Assembly (NCBI RefSeq): GCF_004359215.1
Contig: NC_090615.1
Location: 479,326-523,081 of the forward strand
Direction: 5' to 3'
DNA from: Bremia lactucae
Lineage: Eukaryota > Oomycota > Peronosporomycetes > Peronosporales > Peronosporaceae
Length of the DNA: 43,756 nt
Below, piece by piece: positions 38,557 to 43,756 of the stretch. The notes beneath the pieces were generated by a model, which was not told the origin of the DNA, did not search any database, and saw only the letters and a program-made list of their open reading frames with translations. Made by a program: the position numbers and the translations under genes. How positions within the stretch are numbered: the stretch's first letter is position 1; every line of letters starts with the position of its first letter.

Positions 38557-40055
38557 ATGCGGTATGCGAATAGTGCAGCGCCTTCGGCTGCGGTTCATGC
38601 AGCCGCGAACGACGCATTATTGTCTCTTGCGGCAGACGTTCCATCTGCCGTAGTGTCATCTTCTCCCGCAACTCTAAATGTTGCAAATGCACGTGGTGAT
38701 ACACCAGGTGCATGCGACCTCTCTTTAAAGGTTGACAACGAATGCGAGTCGGACGAAATGACCGACTCGAGGAGAACAAAACAGTCGCCTGATCTTCGTC
38801 AGGCGACTGACTATGAGCCTTCGAATTAGGGGGCTAATTCGAGTGGACGTGCCGGTAGCATTCGCTACAGAATGTTAGGTTTCGTCGATGAGGATGATTC
38901 CTCATCGCTCGGATCGTCTCCGATTCTGTTACCCGCACATATTTCTGTGCGTAGTGATGACGATGGCTTACGCCATCGTAAGAAAAGTTTTTGTGGTACC
39001 CCTGCTTCAGTGGGTGCCACTCAGGGGATCGTAGACACTAAAATGTCTCGTCTTGCCCCTATAAAGAGCCGTGGCTTTTGCACGAACAGTTTATTAATAG
39101 CTTGTCTGAAAGACTACTCATCCCAAAAAAAATCCATGATTTCTTGCGACAAAGCTACATGGCCTTGACCCCAGCGCGAAAAACTTTCGCGCTGAGGAAG
39201 ATTTTTATCTCGATGGCTTTCTTAAGCATCGATCGTTTGGTGGCAACTATAAGCGAGATAAAGTCTCGCTTATGCGAGCCTGGAGCGCGTTCATTCGCAA
39301 TGTCAAAGACATTGGACGAGAAGCCTGACTTCAAGGACTTAACGCGAATCGCATTAAATTTGAGAAAAGAACTCCAACCAATGCAAAGTATAAATTGCAT
39401 CGGTTGTCACTTGAGGCCGGACATTCATGCCTCACGTGGGGTGATCCCTGTCACCCCACGTGAGGCATGAATGTCCGGCCTCGATTGAGGTGCGGGATGC
39501 GATTGACATTTTGCAATTGTTTTACAGGCGCCAGGGGCGCGTGTTTGTCGATAGGCCTTCTGAACCATTGGATGGGTCTTGTCATACTGACGGACGAGGC
39601 CCTTAATGTCAGCAACCAGCTGGGAACGAGACTCGCAGCTGTCATGTGAAGGTGGATACCAAGCCAGCGAGCAAGATAACTAGTTCGCGGCCCCTTCACA
39701 TCCCGGTGGTTCTGGATACGTTACACAAGGAAACGTTGATCACCGTGGGAATCCACCAATGGTTGTGGTGGAAGAGGTAAAATTAGATCCGAGCCGTGTG
39801 TCGGATCTAATGTCGTGGATCGACAAAATCGATCACTTCCTCCATGATTTGGAGGAGGGACTTGACCACGAGCGCGGCTAGCGTCGCTCGTTGGAGCAGA
39901 CGGTGCTAGCTTACCATATCAAGCGGTTGGAAGACTGTTCGAAGAGTGCGTACTCCATGTTGGAGTACGAACAAGAATATCATGCTGTTCGCGGTGAGCT
40001 GACGTCAGCTCATCGTAGTTTCGAGGATAATCGGAACCGGCATGAGAAGCTTTAG
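38557..40055 (+). pseudogene. Antisense ORF (aORF) of family A, copy E6
   Basis: ATG at 38557 starts MRYANSAAPSAAVHAAANDALLSLAADVPS, open to a TAG at 38827-38829. It goes on in the same frame with SFCGTPASVGATQG and MSRLAPIKS, a frameshift near 39065, then (frame-shifted pieces) EEDFYLDGFLKHR, KRDKVSLMRAWSAFI and FEKRTPTNAKYKLHRLSLEAGHSCLTWGDPC. At 39413-39482 comes the palindrome with a frame change. The coiled coil (about 39757-40055) with DLEEGLDHERG ends in TAG at 40053-40055. The same stop occurs in copy E1. About 499 codons in all. The last 137 bases overlap the pol frame ending at 39919. Confidence 0.6.
39413..39482. repeat. 70-bp perfect hairpin in the aORF (E6)
   Basis: Arms 39413-39444 and 39451-39482 are exact reverse complements around the loop TCCCTG. 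Same structure as 1290-1359. Confidence 0.92.
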
Positions 40056-41483
40056 GTTCAACATGAGGATCTGGTTCGCGATCACAAGAATCTTTTGGGG
40101 ATTCTTGAAAAGGGTGGTCAAATCCGTCCTCGGATGAAGCCGCGTACTGATGGTACGGACGGGGCCGACAAACGTAAAACGTAGGATGCGTTTGCATCCT
40201 ACTTAGCAATTCTATTGTGTACGCATTACCTCCGCGATGCAGTATACGGAAAGGCCCAATGAACTTGGGTAGTAGTTTGCTGCTACCCACATTAGTGACT
40301 AATCGCTTAGGTAGGTTTACCGTAGAGAGTAGCACTAGATTATTAATATTTAATGAATGAACATTTGCTTCTTCATATCTGTCTGCATTCTATTTCTATC
40401 GGTCCACTGCATTAGCAATAGAATCCTGAACAAAACGTATTATTGATTCTCGAGTCTGCAGAAATTCTTCTGCCGACTAATTGGTTTTCTCTTTTTCAGT
40501 ACGCTTTGTGCGTACTATCATGAGATCATTCTCATCTTCGATGTCGATTTCTTCGACATCGACATTACTCGCATCTTCGACGCGTGATGAGCATGAGCCA
40601 GAAATGGTTTTGCTCATTCGAGTCCCCCCCATATCCCTCTAATTGGGTGGGTATGCGAGGATGGCGTAAGCCATTCACGAAGAACGGTGTATGCGTTGTA
40701 GACGCATGCACCGAATTATTGATGGCAAATTCGACCATCGGTTAAAACTCGCTCCAATTCGGAAACGATTGGAAGAAACCTCGAAGTATCTCTTCAAGGA
40801 CGCGATTTACGCGGTCTGTTTGACCATCCGTTTCTGGGTGATCGGATGTCAACATAGCCAGTCGTGTTCCGATCTATCGAAACACGGATTGCCAGAACTC
40901 CGCCGTCAACTGTGGATCTCTATTCGAGACCAGTTCACAGGTAAACCGTGGAGTTTGAATACCGTGTCGATAAAGACACGGCACAACCCGGAGCCGTAAT
41001 CGACTCTGGTATTGCACCAAGATGTACCATTTTGCTGAATCTGTCTACAAAAACAAAGATTCCATTGTTTTTGTGGTCGTCTTCGTGAAATCCGAAGACG
41101 AAGCCCATCTATACGGACTGCCAACACTCTGCCGGAAGTGGTAGAGGTTGAAGAGGTGCACGGGATATAGGGCTAGGCTTCACCCGTTGACATACACTGC
41201 AAGAACGAATGTACTTGCGCACGAACTGAAACTGGTGGGGCCAGTAAAAGTCGCGACTTGCTGTGAGATAAGTCTTCTCACGTCCACAATGTCGACTTGT
41301 TGGAGCATCGTGACCCTCATACATGATGCGCAAGCGCAAATCGTTGTGAGTTGGGACGACGACACGTGGGGTGTCGCCGGTAACGGCTGTGTAATACAAT
41401 AAGCCGTTACGTGTTGTGTATCGATCGGGTAACAATCGATATAAAGCCGGTAAATCTTTAAAAGATTTATCGGATGGATTCAT
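39919..41483 (-). pseudogene. Integrase and C-terminal domain (family A, E6)
   Basis: The zinc finger region is open (41483-41109) with LRIMYEGHDAPTSRHCGREKTYL, FYWPHQFQFVRKYIRSCSVCQRVK. A stop replaces the residues before MGFVFGF, where the first catalytic Asp reads Gly. A frame change gives FIDTVFKLHGLPVNWSR. Then MLTSDHPETDGQTDRVNRVLEEILRGF (about 40855-40775) and VEFAINNSVHAST. The C-terminal frame 40335-39919 is open (KLLPKFIGPFRILHRGGNAYT, HPTFYVCRPRPYHQY) and reaches into the antisense ORF. Confidence 0.85.
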
Positions 41484-41545
41484 TTATTGGTCCATAAAAT
41501 ATAGAAGGTCCTTATCTTCTTTGTAGGCTTTCTTTGTGTCATCAC

Positions 41546-42089
41546 CTAAGATTGATGACGGAACACTCGTAGTGAGTATCGCAACAGTGGAATTATCTTC
41601 ACTGTTGGAGTGCACTGCTGACTCGAATTGGGTCGGCGTGATAACGCATCAAAAACGACATTAAGTCGTCCTGATTTATATTCGACGGAGAAATTATACT
41701 CCGCGATGAAGGATAGACACCTCGCCATCTTTGCGAGAGGTGTGGGCTTGTACGGCTGTGCGTAATGACGCATGGTCCACATATACGATAAGCGGTCGAT
41801 CTCCTAGGAGATAGACCCTAAATTTAGCCAATGCATATTTCATTGCAAAAAATTCCTTATCATGCACTGAGTAATTGCGCTCAGCTGGTTGCAGCGGGCG
41901 CGATTGGTAACAGACGACGCGCTCCGCGCCGTCTGTATCGTATTGCATTAACGCGCAGCCGATAGCGAAATCGCTGGCGTCACAGACCACATGGAATGGT
42001 CTGTCTTGATCTGCAATCGCCAATATGGGCGATTGCATCAAGCTTTGCTTGATGACTTCAAACGAACGCTGACAATCAGCGTTCAACAA
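41546..42089 (-). pseudogene. RNase H domain (family A, E6)
   Basis: NADCQRSFEVIKQSLMQSPILAIADQDRPFHVVCDASDFAIG in parts, then DTDGAERVVCYQSRPLQPAERNYSVHDKEFFAMKYALAKFRVYLLGDRPLIVYVDHASLRTA in parts (42089-41750). A frame change leads to KMARCLSFIAEYNFSVEYKSGRLNVVFDALSRRP. The catalytic Asp of CDASDF and Glu of HDKEFF are present. Confidence 0.88.
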
Positions 42090-42920
42090 CTATTCTTCGT
42101 CTTTTTCAAGAGAAGAGAGAAAAAAACTGTCATCTCTGCATAATTTCGAGAGTACTTGTGCAAGTACGCCGCTAATCCAAGGAACTTTCTAAGTCCCTTG
42201 GCATCGACTGGAACTGGCCAGTCGGTGATTGCCTTGATCTTTTCGGGATCAGGGCGCACGCCACATTTACCGACGATGCACCCGAAAAGTTGTATTTCGC
42301 TTGCAGCGAATATACACTTCTTGAGATTTGCGTACAACTTATGCTTTCCATAAGTGTAAGAACATGACGAACGTGAGTTTTATGAACTTCCACGTCCGTC
42401 TTACCGTCTATGTTCCGGCTATGGACGAATACATCGCCAAAATAACTCGGTTCGAATTCTTGCACCGGTCTCAACAGATTTGTTACGCACATTAATGTTG
42501 CAGGGGCGTTAGTAAGCCCCTGAGGCATCACTAGCCATTCCCAGAGCATCCGCTGGGAGTGCTCACTGCTGTGTACGGAATGTCCCGTTCACGCATAAGG
42601 ATTCGATAGAACTCATCCATCAGGTCCATAGACAAAAAGATCGTACTCTTAGACATACCATATATGATTACGTATTTCTATATATCGGCGTTTGGGCCGG
42701 TACCGTTGCAGCATTCAGTTTGTTGAATACGTGCAGTATCCGCCACCCTCCTGTGGCCTTCGCACACAGAAGAACGGGGGGGGGGGTTATGTGTGGAGGT
42801 TGTCTCCCTTTCATGGCCCGCTTTTAATCGATCTTAAAGAATATATCGATCACAAGTATTTGTTCACGAGGCAGTGGCCACTGCTTCATGACACAGTACT
42901 TCGAGCCCGGTTTGAGCTTG
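42083..42920 (-). pseudogene. Reverse transcriptase (family A, E6), catalytic pair lost
   Basis: The first half (42920-42560) is badly broken, including a long C/G homopolymer at about 42776-42787. The second half reads MLWEWLVMPQGLTNAPATL, SYFGDVFVHSRNIDGKTDVEVHKTHVRHVLTLM, then KKCIFAASEIQLFGCIVGKCGVRPDPEKIKAITDWPVPVDAKGLRKFLGLAAYLHK in parts. The usual Asp-Asp is Gly-Asp (YFGD), so even without stops this RT would be dead. Confidence 0.87.
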
Positions 42921-42993
42921 ATGTCATGTCGAGTGCCTTTATCCTTAGGCAACTCGCATGGAACTGCTTCAGGGATCAAATTCATGAATTCAA

Positions 42994-43500
42994 TCAATAC
43001 TTGTAAAAAGGATTTGTCTTAAGTAACTCGCAGGATTGAGTAGAATATCTCTCAATCCGAGTCTTCACATCGAGGACACTTTCGCCCATCGATGAGTTGA
43101 TGAGAGCCCATTCGTTCTCTGTAAAAATTACCGCTGACCGAATATCAGTTACGTATCTGTCCTCATTGACGAGTACGCAGATCTGCTTGATCTTACCACT
43201 TCGTAGATCTCTCAGCAACCGCCTAGGTTCTAGGGTTGGTAATTGAGTTATCTCCGAAGTTAATTTCGGAAGGCGCGCGTACTGATTAAGAGTATAAGCG
43301 CCTACTCTTGGTCCGTCATTGCCCAATACATTCAATGTCTCGGTTTCTTTCTGGGATTAATCCACACGCTGCCGAGGGATCAATCCCTCGGGATACTAAA
43401 GTCTAGTCACTTCAATATTCACTATTTAGGGAGTTTCATCTCAAGTACGTGGGAACTTTTTCCCTCAACATCTTCTAAATGTGATTGCGCTATCACAGTT
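42994..43500 (-). pseudogene. pol region upstream of RT (family A, E6)
   Basis: Open frame 43335-42994 (LGNDGPRVGAYTLNQ, LTSEITQLPTLEPRRLLRDLRSGKIKQICVLV in parts, IRSAVIFTENEWALIN), matching 22950-23290. Further upstream (about 43500-43400) IAQSHLEDVEGK corresponds to VAQPQLEDVGED of the family B copy. I see no clear protease active site. Confidence 0.6.
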
Positions 43501-43535
43501 GGGTCATCTACGGTCGATTCTTTGCTAGCTTATAT

Positions 43536-43756
43536 TAAAACACTTGCTTGAAAGAGGGTTAAAAGTATAATGTATTTAATAAAATTAAGCTCTTCTGTTT
43601 CTATCTATTTAATACTAACTTAGTACAAAAAAAATTTGTACTAATACAAAACATGTATATAGTCTTATCTGTCTTTCTTTGCGCTCGTCCAGCGCTGACT
43701 TGATTTACTGGCCTATATGTACGAATGGATAAGCTTTCCGAATATTACTATGTAAG
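43536..43756 (-). repeat. Part of the 5' LTR of family A (E6), cut by the window edge
   Basis: From AAAACACTTGCTTG the sequence follows the LTR at 38100 onward to the right edge. The LTR's inner end (GGGGCACTACG..) is missing, so the deletion that removed gag also took about 115 bp of LTR. Confidence 0.85.

Larger units (their letters stand above)
37985..43756 (-). mobile_element. Ty3/gypsy family A, minus strand, gag deleted (E6)
   Basis: Reading from right to left: part of the 5' LTR (43756 to about 43536), pre-RT region, RT, RNase H, integrase, integrase C-terminus, antisense ORF (on the + strand), polypurine tract and 3' LTR (38424-37985). The space between the LTR fragment and the pre-RT region is too small for the primer site and gag, so these were lost in a deletion that also removed the LTR end. 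Very similar to the family A copy at 1-2801. Confidence 0.9.

Noticed and set aside
1..43756. CRISPR array, bacterial operon or prophage
   Set aside because: The sequence is eukaryotic (spliced gene, rDNA fragment, LTR elements); no regularly spaced repeats of CRISPR type exist.

Overview
The window looks like a gene-sparse, repeat-rich segment of an oomycete nuclear genome, most likely a Peronosporaceae species (Phytophthora or a downy mildew). The strongest clue is a fragment at 25664-25860. It carries the 3' end of the small-subunit rRNA gene followed by an ITS1 that opens with the oomycete-type CCACACCTAAAAA. Short introns and the style of the Ty3/gypsy elements agree. I cannot name the genus.

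Only two host genes look intact, and they sit together at about 17.2-21.8 kb on the + strand. One is a predicted single-pass membrane protein with a signal peptide, a Ser/Thr/Pro-rich ectodomain and a long Tyr/Ser/Gln-rich cytosolic tail (17235-19148). The other is a two-exon protein phosphatase with a degenerate FHA domain, a canonical FHA domain and a complete PP2C domain (20048-21828). Almost everything else is transposon.

Three Ty3/gypsy families can be separated by their LTRs and 3' regions. Family A has an LTR of about 440-470 bp ending TGTAACGGGG...CCCCGTTACA. Family B is related, with an LTR of about 460-480 bp. Family C has a different LTR, a sense gag with a CCHC knuckle and a protease with DSG. 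Layout: family A 3' half, + (1-2801); unassigned (2802-3350); family C 5' LTR and gag (3351-5054); a scrambled integrase and inverted RT-RNase H fragment (5055-6664); family B 3' half, + (6665-9522); a degraded Mutator-like (MULE) element (10196-12636); a pogo/Tigger-like element split by a family A solo LTR (13526-15735); the two host genes; a long family B element with nested insertions (22524-30021); family C, + (30022-35389); a decayed Ty1/copia element (35390-37870); and family A on the - strand, running off the right edge (43756-37985).

The most interesting feature is an antisense open reading frame (aORF) of about 470-555 codons in all three gypsy families. It always lies between the integrase C-terminus and the 3' LTR. 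It starts about 110-220 bp inside the LTR, runs against the element, ends in a coiled coil, and overlaps the pol reading frame tail to tail. The A and B versions share conserved protein blocks although the elements have diverged.

Other notable structures are the rDNA/ITS1 filler inside an integrase gene, an 877-bp gag block identical in two otherwise diverged family C copies, a solo LTR with a 5-bp target duplication that cuts a transposase exactly in its C-terminal PCNA-binding-type motif, and several short near-perfect palindromes inside decayed coding sequence. All identities and boundaries were judged by eye from the sequence; no search or alignment program was run.
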